A stretch of 64,000 nucleotides of DNA from positions 1 through 64,000 of the forward strand of contig DATAUF010000053.1 of assembly GCA_036268405.1 (NCBI GenBank), in the 5' to 3' direction. The stretch comes from DASZTV01 sp036268405 (lineage in GTDB: Bacteria > Actinomycetota > Actinomycetes > JAFAQI01). Below, one piece after another: positions 8,580-17,609 of this stretch (position 1 is its first letter; each line of letters starts with the position of its first letter). The position numbers were made by a program, and so were the translations under genes. The notes beneath the pieces were generated by a model. That model was not told the origin of the DNA. It saw only the letters and a list, made by a program, of their open reading frames with translations, and ran no database searches.

Positions 8580-9332
8580 ATGCCCGCGATGGATGACACC
8601 ACCTCCGACGCCGAGGCACTTCTCGACGTCCGGAACGTGAGCTTCTCCTACGGCTCGCTGCAAGTGCTGTTCGATGTGTCGCTGAACGTGCGCGCGGGAG
8701 AGGCGCTGGCGCTGCTGGGCTCAAACGGCGCCGGAAAGACGACCCTGCTCCGCGTGGTCGCGGGCCTCGAGCGACCGCAGGCTGGGCGGTTGTTCTTCGA
8801 CGGGGAGGACATCACCAACACCACCGCCGAGCGACTGCCGGGACGCGGCCTTCTCCTCGTCTCAGGCGGCAACGGCGTCTTCGCCGACATGACGGTGGAA
8901 GACAACCTCGAGATGGCCGCACTGCCCGCGCGGCGTCAGCGGCAGTCACTGCGCCAGCGGCGGGCCCAGGTCTTCGACGTGTTCCCTCACCTGGCGCAAC
9001 GATTGGACCGACGCGCCGGCACTCTCTCCGGGGGCGAGCAGCAGCAACTGGCGCTCGCGAAAGCGCTGCTGCTCGAACCACGCCTGCTGTGCATCGACGA
9101 GCTCTCGCTCGGCCTGGCACCGATCATCGTCGCCCAGCTCATGGAGATCGTCCGCAACATTCAGGCATCAGGCGTCGCGTTGATCCTCGTCGAGCAAAGC
9201 CTGAACATCGCTGCCGAGATGTGCGACCGTGCCGTATTCATGGAGAAGGGCGAGATCCGGTTCGAAGGTGCGCCGGGAGATCTGCTTGAGCGCGAGGACC
9301 TCGCGCGGGCTGCCTTCCTCGGTGGCAGCTGA
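8580..9332 (+). CDS. livF: Liv-type ABC transporter ATPase (LivF)
   Basis: The 250-residue ATPase has Walker A G-S-N-G-A-G-K-T-T, Q-loop region, signature L-S-G-G-E-Q-Q-Q-L, Walker B L-L-C-I-D-E-L-S-L-G-L-A-P and the LivF-typical L-V-E-Q-S-L-N. The Walker B glutamate is kept. It lacks the insertion that marks LivG. The start is taken as ATG 8580 (ATG 8589 also possible); the frame is open further upstream to 8520, but homology to the family begins at about E-A-L-L-D-V-R-N-V-S. It is the second ATPase of the importer whose other three domains are fused on the opposite strand, and it is followed by the binding-protein gene 50 bases downstream. Confidence 0.9.
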   Translation: MPAMDDTTSDAEALLDVRNVSFSYGSLQVLFDVSLNVRAGEALALLGSNGAGKTTLLRVVAGLERPQAGRLFFDGEDITNTTAERLPGRGLLLVSGGNGVFADMTVEDNLEMAALPARRQRQSLRQRRAQVFDVFPHLAQRLDRRAGTLSGGEQQQLALAKALLLEPRLLCIDELSLGLAPIIVAQLMEIVRNIQASGVALILVEQSLNIAAEMCDRAVFMEKGEIRFEGAPGDLLEREDLARAAFLGGS

Positions 9333-9381
9333 TGATTCCACCTACCTGCCCAATGAACCGCGTGTGCCCCAGGGAGGCCCG

Positions 9382-11010
9382 ATGACGCCGTTCCAGCAGC
9401 TGCGAATGTGGTTGCGGCAGGGACCGCCGGCGGAGTGGGCGATCGCATCAGTGGTCTTCGCCGTGGTCCTGGCGATCGTCGCTTGGGCCGCGATCCCGAC
9501 GTCGTCCGGCGACGGGTCCTCGGCAGGGCTGATCACCACGACCTCACCGCTTCCGCAGAACTCTCAGCCGACCGGCCAGTCCGGTTCCGGCAACAGCCGG
9601 CACGGCTCGAAGGGCCACCCAGGTGGTACGGAGAGCGGGCGCTTACCCACTCCCTTCATCAGCCCCAGCGGCTCGAGCGGGTCGGGCCCGACCGGCGGCT
9701 CACCGGACAGCGGCGCAACGGCCCCTGCTTCGAACGGGCAACCGACGACCAGCAGCGGCTCCGGCAAGCCCGGGGGCAGCGGGCCGACGACTCCGCGGTG
9801 TCCCAGCTCTCCGTCCGGCCAAGGAGTGACGAACAGCACCATCACCATCGGCGTCGTGATCGTCGATCTCGGAGCGTTGAACTCCCTCGCAGGGCTCGCG
9901 AGCGCCAAGAACGAGCAGGCGGCCTACCAGGCGATGTTCAACCACATCAACGCGACCGGCGGCGTGGCGTGCCGCAAGCTGGTCCCGAAGTTCTACTCGG
10001 ACAACGTCATCAGCGCGAGCTCGGAGCAGACCGCCTGCCTGAATATCCAGTCAGATCATGACTTCGCGGTGATCAACAACTTGTACAACCCGCAGACGAT
10101 CACCTGCATCCCACAGGCCAAGATTCCGAACTTCTGGTACACCTCTGCGCACGTCCCGACCCTGAAGAAGTACTACCCCTACATCCTGGGATGGGCACCG
10201 GACTACGACCGGATGATCGCGGACTACATCCTCGGCGCCAAGCAGGTCGGCTGGTTCAAGGGGACGACGAAGGTCGGCATCCTGGACTCGAGCTGCTACC
10301 CCGACGAGAGCAGCGACGTCCGGCGCGAGCTCACCCGCGCCGGCTACCCGTCGAGCAAATGGTCGGTCTACAACTACGGCTGCACCACCAGCGCGCTCGG
10401 GACCGCAACCTCCGCCCAGCAGACCGCCGCAGCGGTGCAGTTCAAGAAGGCCGGGGTCAACCGCGTCGTCAGTGTTGCCTACGACACGACTCCCGGATTT
10501 GCCAAGGCTGCGCAGAACCAGCACTTCTACCCCAAGTACGCCCTCATGAGTGACGCCGAGGTCCAGCTCACCGACCACTCGACGAGTCGAAACCCGGGCA
10601 GCATGAACAACGCGCTCGACATCACGACCGATCAGGTCGGGATCCAGGACACGAAGGGGTACAAGTTCAACGCCGCCACCAAGACCTGCAACAAGATCAT
10701 GACGAAGGCCGGTCTCCCGGCGCCGACCAGCGGGGCGGCCAAGACGGCCGGCGCGCTCGAGGGCGTTGCCTGCGTAAGCACGTCGATGCTGGTCGCTGCC
10801 ATCGAGCACGCGCCCTCGCTCAACCGCAACTCGCTCGCGGCGGGCCTGGCAAACGCGGGAAGGATGGATCTCGGCTATCCCGCCGGCCCCGCCGTCTTCA
10901 ACGCGAACGACCCGACCGGAGGCGAGTACTGGCGCACTGGCGCCTTCCACTACGCCTGCAACTGCTGGGTCGTGACCAGCCAGAAGTGGCGACCTGGTTT
11001 CACCCCGTGA
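9382..11010 (+). CDS. Liv-type substrate-binding protein, membrane-anchored
   Basis: The 542-residue protein starts at ATG 9382 behind AGGGAGG. It begins with a short cytoplasmic stretch and one hydrophobic segment at about residues 19-37 (W-A-I-A-S-V-V-F-A-V-V-L-A-I-V-A-W-A-A), without a lipobox Cys, so it is probably a signal anchor. A Gly/Ser/Pro/Thr-rich linker of about 100 residues follows. The periplasmic-binding domain (Peripla_BP_6 type) then starts near I-T-I-G-V-V-I-V-D-L-G. Binding proteins of Gram-positive bacteria are usually lipoproteins, so the TM anchor and long linker are notable and would hold the domain well away from the membrane. It belongs to the first Liv importer. Ligand unknown; the cysteines scattered through the domain suggest disulfides. 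Confidence 0.85.
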   Translation: MTPFQQLRMWLRQGPPAEWAIASVVFAVVLAIVAWAAIPTSSGDGSSAGLITTTSPLPQNSQPTGQSGSGNSRHGSKGHPGGTESGRLPTPFISPSGSSGSGPTGGSPDSGATAPASNGQPTTSSGSGKPGGSGPTTPRCPSSPSGQGVTNSTITIGVVIVDLGALNSLAGLASAKNEQAAYQAMFNHINATGGVACRKLVPKFYSDNVISASSEQTACLNIQSDHDFAVINNLYNPQTITCIPQAKIPNFWYTSAHVPTLKKYYPYILGWAPDYDRMIADYILGAKQVGWFKGTTKVGILDSSCYPDESSDVRRELTRAGYPSSKWSVYNYGCTTSALGTATSAQQTAAAVQFKKAGVNRVVSVAYDTTPGFAKAAQNQHFYPKYALMSDAEVQLTDHSTSRNPGSMNNALDITTDQVGIQDTKGYKFNAATKTCNKIMTKAGLPAPTSGAAKTAGALEGVACVSTSMLVAAIEHAPSLNRNSLAAGLANAGRMDLGYPAGPAVFNANDPTGGEYWRTGAFHYACNCWVVTSQKWRPGFTP

Positions 11011-11041
11011 CACGGCCACATCACGCCACTACAAGGAACAG

Positions 11042-12697
11042 ATGACCAGCCCAGCACTCAGCGACCTTCACATCGGCGCGTTCACCTCGAACGGGCCGTG
11101 GATCGTCCAGCCCGACGCGATGCCGTGGCGGACGGGACTCGACGAGCGGCGCGAAGCCACCCAGCGGCTGGTTCCACCGCTGATCCGGCGCCGTTGGTTG
11201 CCGGGCCTGCACGCGGTCCGCGTCACAGCGGTGCTCGCCCGGCTCCTGCTGCCGTGGTTGCTGTTCGAGCGGCGCCGTGGTGGAGACGAGGCCATCGGCC
11301 TGCTCGCCGTACGGCTTCGGCGCGCGTTCGAGCGTCTGGGGCCGACCTTCATCAAGCTGGGACAACTCGTCGCCTCCGGCGAGGGCCTGCTCCCCGCGCC
11401 ACTGATCACCGAGTTCAAGAAGCTGCAGGACCGGGTCGGCGAAATGCCGCTGTCAACGGTGGTACGGGTCGTCGAATCCGATCTCGGCGGCACCGTGTCG
11501 GAGTTCTTCGAAACCTTCGACCCGACACCGATCGCCGCGGCGTCGATCGCCCAGGTGCATGGCGCGACGTTGCCCGGCGGGCAACCGGTGGTGGTCAAGG
11601 TGCAGCGGGAGGGCATCGCCGAGACCGTGCGCAAGGACTTTCGGGTCATGATGTGGATCGCCCGTCTGCTGGTGGGTCGGATCAAGGCGGCCGGTCTGGC
11701 CAACCCCCCGGCGTACGTCGAGCTGTTCGCCGAGACCATCGTCGAGGAGCTCGACTTCCAGCTCGAAGCGCAGAACCTGCTCGACATCGCCGAGGTGCTT
11801 GCACGCACCGAGCAGCGACAGATCGTCTGTCCTCGACCTCACCCGTCGCTCGTCACTCGTCGCGTGCTCGTGATGGAGCGTCTCTACGGCTACCGGATCG
11901 ACGACATCGACAGCATCAACGCCGCCGGCATCGACACCGCCCGCGAGATGCTGCGCGGCCTGCTGAGCAGCTTCTTCGAAGGCGCCATCATCTTCGGCGT
12001 GTTTCACGGAGACCTCCATGCCGGCAACACGCTGGTGACGTCCGACGGTCGTGCGGCACTGTTCGACTTCGGGATCACCGGCCGCTTTCCGGAAGCGAAG
12101 CGCCTGGCGGTCATGCAGATGATGATGGCGTCGGCAACCCAGGACTACCGGTCGCAGCTGTCGGCCTTGCGGGACCTCGGCATGTTTCCCCCCGACACCG
12201 ACATCGATGTCGTCCTCGCCGACCTCGACATCGACGCGCTGACCGCAGCGGTGACCGCCGCTGCGGACACCGCGGTGATGGTCGAGAACATGAAGCTGGT
12301 GTTCGGCAAGATGCTCGGCTACGGCGGCAAGATCCCCAAGGAGCTGATGCTCCTGATCAAGGGCATCATCTATCTCGACGGGGCGATCACGACGCTGGCC
12401 GCCAACCTCAACATCGGCGAAGAGGTCGGCCACCTGTTCACGTACATGCTCGAGACCCACGGTGACGCGCTGGCGGTCGCGTTGGGCTTCGATGTGCGGC
12501 TCATGAACATCGACCCGAAGGAGATGATGGCCCAGATGACGGCGATGTCCGGGCTGGACACCGACGGGGATGTCACCTTCGGCGAGATGCGTCGCCTTCA
12601 GGCGCAGCAGCAGGCTGAGATCCGAGAGCTGATCCAGCCGGGAAGGCGCAAGAGGTCCGCCGCGTCAGCGCCCCGTGACGAGCAAGCCAACGTCTGA
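11042..12697 (+). CDS. ABC1/AarF (UbiB-like) atypical kinase family protein
   Basis: The 551-residue protein has the hallmarks of the UbiB/COQ8 family. The KxGQ motif is F-I-K-L-G-Q-L at about residue 103, the Ala-rich nucleotide loop A-A-A-S-I-A-Q-V-H at about 162, and the invariant Lys is in V-V-V-K-V-Q-R. The catalytic loop is H-G-D-L-H-A-G-N at about 321 and the metal-binding loop is L-F-D-F-G-I at about 340. Known members are ATPases that support lipid or quinone biosynthesis. Actinobacteria use menaquinone, so a lipid-related role is open. It follows the binding-protein gene by 31 bases with AAGGAA before the ATG, and its 3' end overlaps the next gene by 23 bases, so it appears co-transcribed with the uptake genes. 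No TM segment is evident at the C-terminus. Confidence 0.88.
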   Translation: MTSPALSDLHIGAFTSNGPWIVQPDAMPWRTGLDERREATQRLVPPLIRRRWLPGLHAVRVTAVLARLLLPWLLFERRRGGDEAIGLLAVRLRRAFERLGPTFIKLGQLVASGEGLLPAPLITEFKKLQDRVGEMPLSTVVRVVESDLGGTVSEFFETFDPTPIAAASIAQVHGATLPGGQPVVVKVQREGIAETVRKDFRVMMWIARLLVGRIKAAGLANPPAYVELFAETIVEELDFQLEAQNLLDIAEVLARTEQRQIVCPRPHPSLVTRRVLVMERLYGYRIDDIDSINAAGIDTAREMLRGLLSSFFEGAIIFGVFHGDLHAGNTLVTSDGRAALFDFGITGRFPEAKRLAVMQMMMASATQDYRSQLSALRDLGMFPPDTDIDVVLADLDIDALTAAVTAAADTAVMVENMKLVFGKMLGYGGKIPKELMLLIKGIIYLDGAITTLAANLNIGEEVGHLFTYMLETHGDALAVALGFDVRLMNIDPKEMMAQMTAMSGLDTDGDVTFGEMRRLQAQQQAEIRELIQPGRRKRSAASAPRDEQANV

Positions 12698-14276
12698 TCG
12701 GGCGCGCCGCGTCGCGGTCGGGCTCACCGCGGCCGTCGCGATGTGCTTGTCGGCGCCGACAGTCTTCGGTGCGAGCGCCGCCGCCGCGGCCTCCCCCGCC
12801 CTCAATGGCCCCGCGGCGACACGTGGGCCGCTCGCCGTGAGCGACAAACGCGAGCCGAACCCGACGGTGACCGGCCCGTTGACGGGCGGCGTGCACGGAC
12901 ACCCATTCATGGCCACCGCGTTCAAGGTGTCGGACTACGGCTACACGCAGCGGGAGTTCATGTTCTCCGGCGTCGCGACCGCCTATGCCGGTCACCAGCC
13001 TCCGGCGTCCTATGCGACGCGGATGCTGATCTATGCGCCGAAGAACCCGAAGCGGTTCAGCGGCACGGTGATCGTCGAGTGGGACAACGTCACCGCCCAG
13101 TTGGACGCGCCGGCCGATTTCGAGTGGACCTACCCGCAGGTGATGGCGGATGGCGATGCCTACGTGGAGGTGACGGCGCAGCAGGTCGGGGTCTGTGGTC
13201 TGGGACTGACCGGCGATCCAATCGCAGGCAAGGTCGCAGTCTGCACCCCGACGTCGCTGAAGGGTTTCGACCCGGTGCGCTACGCGGCGCTTCACCTTCC
13301 TGGCGACGCGTACTCCTTCGACATCTTCTCCCAAGCGCTGCAAGCCGTGAAACATCCACGTGGGATCAACCCGCTCGGGCGCCTACACCCACGCGTAGTG
13401 CTTGCTGCCGGCGAGTCGCAGGCGGCCTTCGAGCTCGACGACTACATACAGAACGGCGCGGACTCGGATGCCCGGCTCGCCGATGGGTTCCTCGTCGACT
13501 CCGACCTCAACCACCCGGAACCCCACTCCTACCGGGTGCCGACACTGTTCATCTGGGGTGAGGACTCCGTCCAGAAGGTCACGAAGACGTTCGGGCGCAA
13601 TCACGTCGCGTGGTCGGTGTCCGGGGCAGGTCACACCGACTACTGGCTGCTGCAGCATCTCGTTCCAGCGGTTGCCGGGACCGAGCTCAACACCCCACCG
13701 GTGTCCAAGCCCCGCGAGCAAGCACTCGAGCTCACCGACGGCGACTACGGTCAAGCGGGCGGCGTCCTGTCGGATACGTGCGCCGGTGGTGAGCAGTACC
13801 CGCGTCGCTACGTCCTCGATGCGGCGATCAACGATCTGGCCCGCTGGGCGGGCACCGGCAAGCGCGCGCCCACCGTGCCGCCCTTGAAGTTCAGCAGCCG
13901 TGGGCTCCCGCCGAGCTCACTGTTCAACCTCGGCGTCGTCTTCACCACCGACCCGCAGGGCAACGCGCTCGGCGGCCTGCGCGAACCGCTCATCACCCAC
14001 CCGGTCGCGACCTACATCGGCAACGCATGCCCGCTGCTCGGCACGTCGACGCCGCTCACCCACCACCAGCTCGTCGCGCTCTACCCCACGCACGCCGCCT
14101 ACGTCCGCAAGATGATCACAGCGACGTCGGCGTCGGTGCTACGCAGGTTCATGACCCAGCGAGACGGCCGGGACCTGATCGCCCGCGCGTGCCGCTCCGC
14201 CATCCCGGGCTGGGGCACCACGGCAACCAGCTCGCAACCACCGATATGCCGCGCGTTGCCGCGCGACGTAAGGTAG
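12675..14276 (+). CDS. exported alpha/beta-hydrolase domain protein
   Basis: The 533-residue protein starts at GTG 12675 inside the end of the AarF-like gene. It opens with a Sec-type signal peptide (A-R-R, then V-G-L-T-A-A-V-A-M-C-L-S-A, with Ala-rich cleavage region near residue 38). The rest matches the alpha/beta hydrolase domain family known from large actinobacterial secreted proteins (Abhydrolase_10 type). The nucleophile is likely the Ser in A-A-G-E-S-Q-A at about residue 247, with Asp in I-W-G-E-D-S and His in G-A-G-H-T-D-Y-W downstream completing a triad. Substrate unknown; esterase or lactonase activity on a substrate delivered to the cell surface is inference. Position behind the transporter genes fits hydrolysis before or during uptake. 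Confidence 0.75.
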   Translation: MTSKPTSDRARRVAVGLTAAVAMCLSAPTVFGASAAAAASPALNGPAATRGPLAVSDKREPNPTVTGPLTGGVHGHPFMATAFKVSDYGYTQREFMFSGVATAYAGHQPPASYATRMLIYAPKNPKRFSGTVIVEWDNVTAQLDAPADFEWTYPQVMADGDAYVEVTAQQVGVCGLGLTGDPIAGKVAVCTPTSLKGFDPVRYAALHLPGDAYSFDIFSQALQAVKHPRGINPLGRLHPRVVLAAGESQAAFELDDYIQNGADSDARLADGFLVDSDLNHPEPHSYRVPTLFIWGEDSVQKVTKTFGRNHVAWSVSGAGHTDYWLLQHLVPAVAGTELNTPPVSKPREQALELTDGDYGQAGGVLSDTCAGGEQYPRRYVLDAAINDLARWAGTGKRAPTVPPLKFSSRGLPPSSLFNLGVVFTTDPQGNALGGLREPLITHPVATYIGNACPLLGTSTPLTHHQLVALYPTHAAYVRKMITATSASVLRRFMTQRDGRDLIARACRSAIPGWGTTATSSQPPICRALPRDVR

Positions 14277-14300
14277 CCACGACTCAACCAATGAGTTAAA

Positions 14301-14313
14301 GGTATTACCGGTA
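14301..14313. promoter_or_regulatory. overlapping small palindromes upstream of SDR gene
   Basis: GGTATTACC (4+1+4 inverted repeat, 14301-14309) overlaps TACCGGTA (14306-14313), and GGTATT occurs twice in direct order. It lies 17 bases before the start codon at 14330, in the only gap upstream of the rightward SDR pair. Such nested repeats are typical of TetR-type operators, but the site is short and could be chance. Confidence 0.25.
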
Positions 14314-14329
14314 TTCGACGGGAGACGAC

Positions 14330-15196
14330 ATGGCGGGACGCCTTGAGGGCAAGGTCGCGTTCATCACGGGGGCGGCACGTGGTCAGGGCCGCAGCCATGC
14401 GGTTCGCATGGCGCAAGAGGGCGCCGACATCATCGCTGTCGACATCTGCCGCCAGATCGACTCGAACCCCTATCCGCTGTCCACCCCGGAGGACCTCGCC
14501 GAGACCGAGCGCCTCGTCAAGGAGCTCGGCCGGCGGGTCATCGCCCGCCAGGCTGACGTTCGCTCACGCCCCGAGCTGCAGGAGGCGCTGGAGGCCGGTA
14601 TCCGCGACCTGGGCAAGCTCGACATCGTGGTGGCCAACGCAGGGATTCTCCCCATGGCCATGGGCACGCCGGAGCGGCTGGACTTCTCCGATGCCGTCGA
14701 CGTCGACCTGGTCGGCGTGATCAACACCGTTGTCGCGTCGCTGCCCTCGCTGACGCAGTACTCGTCGATCATCATCACGGGCTCGACCGCGGGCATGATG
14801 CCGAACACCACGGACAACCCCGCGATGGGGCCTGGCAGCGCCGGCTACGGCTGGTCGAAGCGAATCCTCATCGAGTACACCGAGCAGCTCGCGCTCCAGC
14901 TCGCGCCGGAGTTCATCCGGGTCAACTGCGTCCACCCGACGAACGTCAACACGCACCTGCTGCACAACGACGGCCTCTACAGCGTGTTCCGCCCGGATCT
15001 CGAGAACCCGACCCGCGAGGACGTCGAGCCGGCGTTCACGTACTTCCAGGCGATGCCGGTCCCTTACGTCGAGCCGGTCGACATCTCCAACCTCGTGCTG
15101 TTCCTGGCGTCGGATGAGTCCCGCTACATCACCGGCCAGCAGATCCGGGTCGACGCCGGCTCGTACCTGAAGTTCCCGAACGGCCCGACGGGCTGA
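14330..15196 (+). CDS. mycofactocin-coupled SDR family oxidoreductase
   Basis: The 288-residue short-chain dehydrogenase starts at ATG 14330 after GGGAG. It has T-G-A-A-R-G-Q-G at about residue 14, V-A-N-A-G-I, catalytic Ser in T-G-S-T-A-G and the Y-G-W-S-K pair, plus the signature A-A-R-G-Q-G-R-S-H-A-V-R and V-D-I-C of the mycofactocin-associated subfamily (TIGR03971-like). An extended C-terminal half contains V-N-C-V-H-P-T-N-V-N-T-H. Enzymes of this subfamily keep a non-exchangeable NAD(H) and pass electrons to the peptide-derived cofactor mycofactocin, so the host likely makes mycofactocin, although the biosynthetic genes are not in this window. It oxidises a secondary alcohol, possibly a hydroxylated intermediate of the pathway. 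The next SDR begins 4 bases downstream. Confidence 0.88.
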   Translation: MAGRLEGKVAFITGAARGQGRSHAVRMAQEGADIIAVDICRQIDSNPYPLSTPEDLAETERLVKELGRRVIARQADVRSRPELQEALEAGIRDLGKLDIVVANAGILPMAMGTPERLDFSDAVDVDLVGVINTVVASLPSLTQYSSIIITGSTAGMMPNTTDNPAMGPGSAGYGWSKRILIEYTEQLALQLAPEFIRVNCVHPTNVNTHLLHNDGLYSVFRPDLENPTREDVEPAFTYFQAMPVPYVEPVDISNLVLFLASDESRYITGQQIRVDAGSYLKFPNGPTG

Positions 15197-15200
15197 CGAC

Positions 15201-15998
15201 ATGGACCTAGGGATCAGCGGCAAGGTGGCCTTCGTCACCGGCGGCAGCCGAGGCATGGGCAGGATCGCCGCCGGCCTGCTGGCCGCGGAGGGCTGCAAGG
15301 TGGCCGTCGTCGCGCGCACGAAGACCGACGTCGACACCGCAGTGTCCGAGCTGGTCGCGGGGGGCGCCCAGGCGGTCGGGGTGTGCGCGGACATCTCCAG
15401 CGCCTCGGATGCCGACCGCTCGGTACGTGAGGTCACCGACGCGTTCGGACCGCCGCTGATCGTGGTCGGGCAGACGGTCTTCCAAGCGCCCGGCGACTTT
15501 CGCGACATCACCGACCCGGAGACCTACGTCGAGTCCTTCCGGGCCTACACGATGAGCCAGATCTATCTTCTGCACGCGGTACTGCCCGGGATGCAGTCAG
15601 CGGGATGGGGCCGGTTCGTCCATGTTGGCTCTGCCACCGCCAAGGAGCCGACCGGCGAGATCCACCATGCGGTCGCGAACGCCACGCGCCCCTCGACGAC
15701 CGGCCTGCTGAAGACGGTGGCCGACGAGTACGCGCGCTACGGCATCACCGTCAACACGATCGCGCCCGGGTGGATCGAGACCGAGAACGCCAAGCGCTAC
15801 ATGCGCGACAACGTCGGCGCGACCAACGAGGAGGAGCGTCGGCGGTTCATGCTCGAGAAGGCTGGCGTCCCTGCAGGACGGATGGGTGACCCAGCCGAGA
15901 TCGCCTCGGCGATCGTCTACCTGTGCTCTGAGCAAGCCGGCTACATCACCGGTGGATGGCTCGAGGTCGACGGCGGCCACCACCGCTCCGCGATGTAG
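15201..15998 (+). CDS. SDR family protein lacking the YxxxK active site
   Basis: The 265-residue protein has a clear SDR fold: T-G-G-S-R-G-M-G at about residue 13, C-A-D-I-S in the beta4 region, G-I-T-V-N-T-I-A-P-G-W and the C-terminal Y-I-T-G-G-W-L-E-V-D-G-G. The catalytic residues are altered. Aligning from G-L-L-K-T-V-A backwards puts Ala159 and Arg163 where Tyr and Lys should be, and the usual N-N-A-G is V-G-Q-T-V. Ser144 is kept. It may be a dead or repurposed SDR, or its alignment may be shifted by a local insertion. It is translationally close to the mycofactocin-coupled SDR (4-base gap) and could act as its partner. Converges on the DUF35 gene 13 bases away. Confidence 0.8.
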   Translation: MDLGISGKVAFVTGGSRGMGRIAAGLLAAEGCKVAVVARTKTDVDTAVSELVAGGAQAVGVCADISSASDADRSVREVTDAFGPPLIVVGQTVFQAPGDFRDITDPETYVESFRAYTMSQIYLLHAVLPGMQSAGWGRFVHVGSATAKEPTGEIHHAVANATRPSTTGLLKTVADEYARYGITVNTIAPGWIETENAKRYMRDNVGATNEEERRRFMLEKAGVPAGRMGDPAEIASAIVYLCSEQAGYITGGWLEVDGGHHRSAM

Positions 15999-16011
15999 CC
16001 CGTGACCCGGC

Positions 16012-16431
16012 TCAACCGTCGACGGGCACGAAGCTCGGCGCGACGAACTCGCCGTCGGCCGAGACCGGCTCGAGCACGGCCTGCACGGGCAGCCCGACGC
16101 GCACAGCGTCGGGCTCGGCCTGCACCATCGCCGACAGCCGCAGCCCCTCCTGCTCGGCGAGCTCGACGAGGGCAACGACGTACGGCGGTTCGCGGCCCGG
16201 CACTGTCGCCTGCCGGATGACGATGAAGGTGTAGACGGTGCCTCGGCCACTGACCGGCTCGAAGGCCGATGCGCCACCGCAGCGTCGGCAGTTCTCGGTC
16301 GGTGGATGCTGCCAGATCCGACATGACTGACATCGGGAGATCGTGAGGCGCCCTTCCCGGGTCGCCGACCAGAAGGCTTCGGTGTCCGGATCGGGCAACG
16401 GCACCGGCCCGGACATCCCCGCTCCCGTCAC
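16012..16431 (-). CDS. DUF35 Zn-ribbon/OB-fold protein, partner of Ltp
   Basis: The 139-residue protein has a rubredoxin-like Zn ribbon (C-Q-S-C at about residues 34-37 and C-R-R-C further on), followed by an OB fold (S-G-R-G-T-V-Y-T-F typical for the family). DUF35 proteins bind CoA-ester substrates and form heteromeric complexes with Ltp-type aldolases or thiolases. Here the stop overlaps nothing, but its start codon overlaps the Ltp stop by ATGA at 16428-16431, consistent with coupled translation of a complex. Order on the transcript is Ltp then DUF35. Leftward operon, converging on the SDR pair. Confidence 0.88.
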   Translation of the reverse strand: MTGAGMSGPVPLPDPDTEAFWSATREGRLTISRCQSCRIWQHPPTENCRRCGGASAFEPVSGRGTVYTFIVIRQATVPGREPPYVVALVELAEQEGLRLSAMVQAEPDAVRVGLPVQAVLEPVSADGEFVAPSFVPVDG

Positions 16432-17564
16432 GGCGCGTCTCTCGAGTAGACGTTGGCCCCGCCGTACGGCCCGCCACCAGCCGTCACCAACGCAAGCCTC
16501 GCGTCGGCAACCTGGCGGTCGGCGGCGGCACCACGAAGTTGCAACGCGGCCTCGTAGTGGTGGTTGAGACCATGGATGTAACCCTCCGACAGCAGTCCGC
16601 CGTGCGGGTTGACCACGACGTCACCGCCGTACGTCGCACGTCCTTCGGCGAAGAACGCACCGACGCCGCCCTTTTCGCAGAAGCCGTAGCCCTCCATCGT
16701 CGCCATGACCGTGTAGGTGAAGCAGTCGTACATGCACGCCACGTCGATCTCGGCCGGCGACAGCCCGGTACGTGCCCAGATCTTCGGTCCGGCACTTCTC
16801 GCGTACATCTCGGTCGGATCGTCCCACTGCGACCAGGGAACGCCGCTTTGGGAGTTGGAGGATCCGACCAGCCACACCGGCGGTGTCGCGCATCCTCGCG
16901 CGACGTCCTCGCGAGCGAGAACGATCGCCACCGCCCCGTCGACCTCGGCCGTGCAGTCATAGACGCGGAACGGCTCGTTGATCCACCGCCCCGCGAGGTA
17001 GTCCTCCATCGTCATCGGCGTGCGCATGGTGGCGTGCTCGTTGGGCACGGCGTGCGCTCGCTGAGTGATCGCGATCTGCCCGAGGTCCTCGCACGTCGAG
17101 CCGTAGACATGCTGATGACGCCGAGCCCACATCGCGAACCATTGCGGCGGGACGACCCAGCCCGACGGCGCGTCGAACTGCTCGCTCCCGGCGATCCGCA
17201 TCGGGCCTTCGACGGTCCCGAATCGATGACCGGACCGGCCGTTGAGCGACCGGTAGAGCACCATCACGTCGCACATGCCGGCCTCGATGACGGCCGCGGC
17301 GGTCGCTACCTGGTCGGCAACCGCGTTGCCGCCGGCGTACATCGAGTTCGCCCAGGCCAGCTCGTCGACTCCGATCGCCCATGCGACGTCGATCGGCTGG
17401 CAGGAGTCGTTGACCTGGTACGTCGACATTCCGTCGACGTCCGAGGGCGAAAGCCCCGCGTCGGCGAGGGCGGACCGGGTGGCCTCGGCGGCCATCGCGA
17501 GCGGCGTGCGACCCGACTTCTTCGTGAACGCGGTCCGACCTATTCCCACGATCGCTACGGTCAC
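16428..17564 (-). CDS. lipid-transfer protein / thiolase-fold aldolase (Ltp), copy 1
   Basis: The 378-residue protein has a thiolase fold (D-G-A-V-A-I-V-L at about 209, N-P-H-G-G-L-L-S-E-G at about 319), but the region where thiolases carry the nucleophilic Cys reads A-G-G-N-A-V, so it should not be a thiolytic enzyme. This matches the steroid Ltp group, which performs retro-aldol cleavage of beta-hydroxyacyl-CoA with DUF35 help. Tyr279 (Y-D-C-F) is conserved. The second Tyr seen in the Ltp at 54343 is replaced by Leu333, though Tyr329 lies four residues earlier. Expected product is a ketone or aldehyde plus acyl-CoA. It is transcribed away from the P450 at 17666; the 101-base gap contains a perfect inverted repeat. 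Confidence 0.85.
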   Translation of the reverse strand: MTVAIVGIGRTAFTKKSGRTPLAMAAEATRSALADAGLSPSDVDGMSTYQVNDSCQPIDVAWAIGVDELAWANSMYAGGNAVADQVATAAAVIEAGMCDVMVLYRSLNGRSGHRFGTVEGPMRIAGSEQFDAPSGWVVPPQWFAMWARRHQHVYGSTCEDLGQIAITQRAHAVPNEHATMRTPMTMEDYLAGRWINEPFRVYDCTAEVDGAVAIVLAREDVARGCATPPVWLVGSSNSQSGVPWSQWDDPTEMYARSAGPKIWARTGLSPAEIDVACMYDCFTYTVMATMEGYGFCEKGGVGAFFAEGRATYGGDVVVNPHGGLLSEGYIHGLNHHYEAALQLRGAAADRQVADARLALVTAGGGPYGGANVYSRDAP

Positions 17565-17609
17565 GGCGGACCTCCCGGAGATTGGCTGTCACCTTTGGCA
17601 CCTGGCAGT

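Noticed and set aside
11098..12465. Open frames inside the AarF-like gene
   Set aside because: The coding frame has all kinase motifs. The others are Arg-rich with none.
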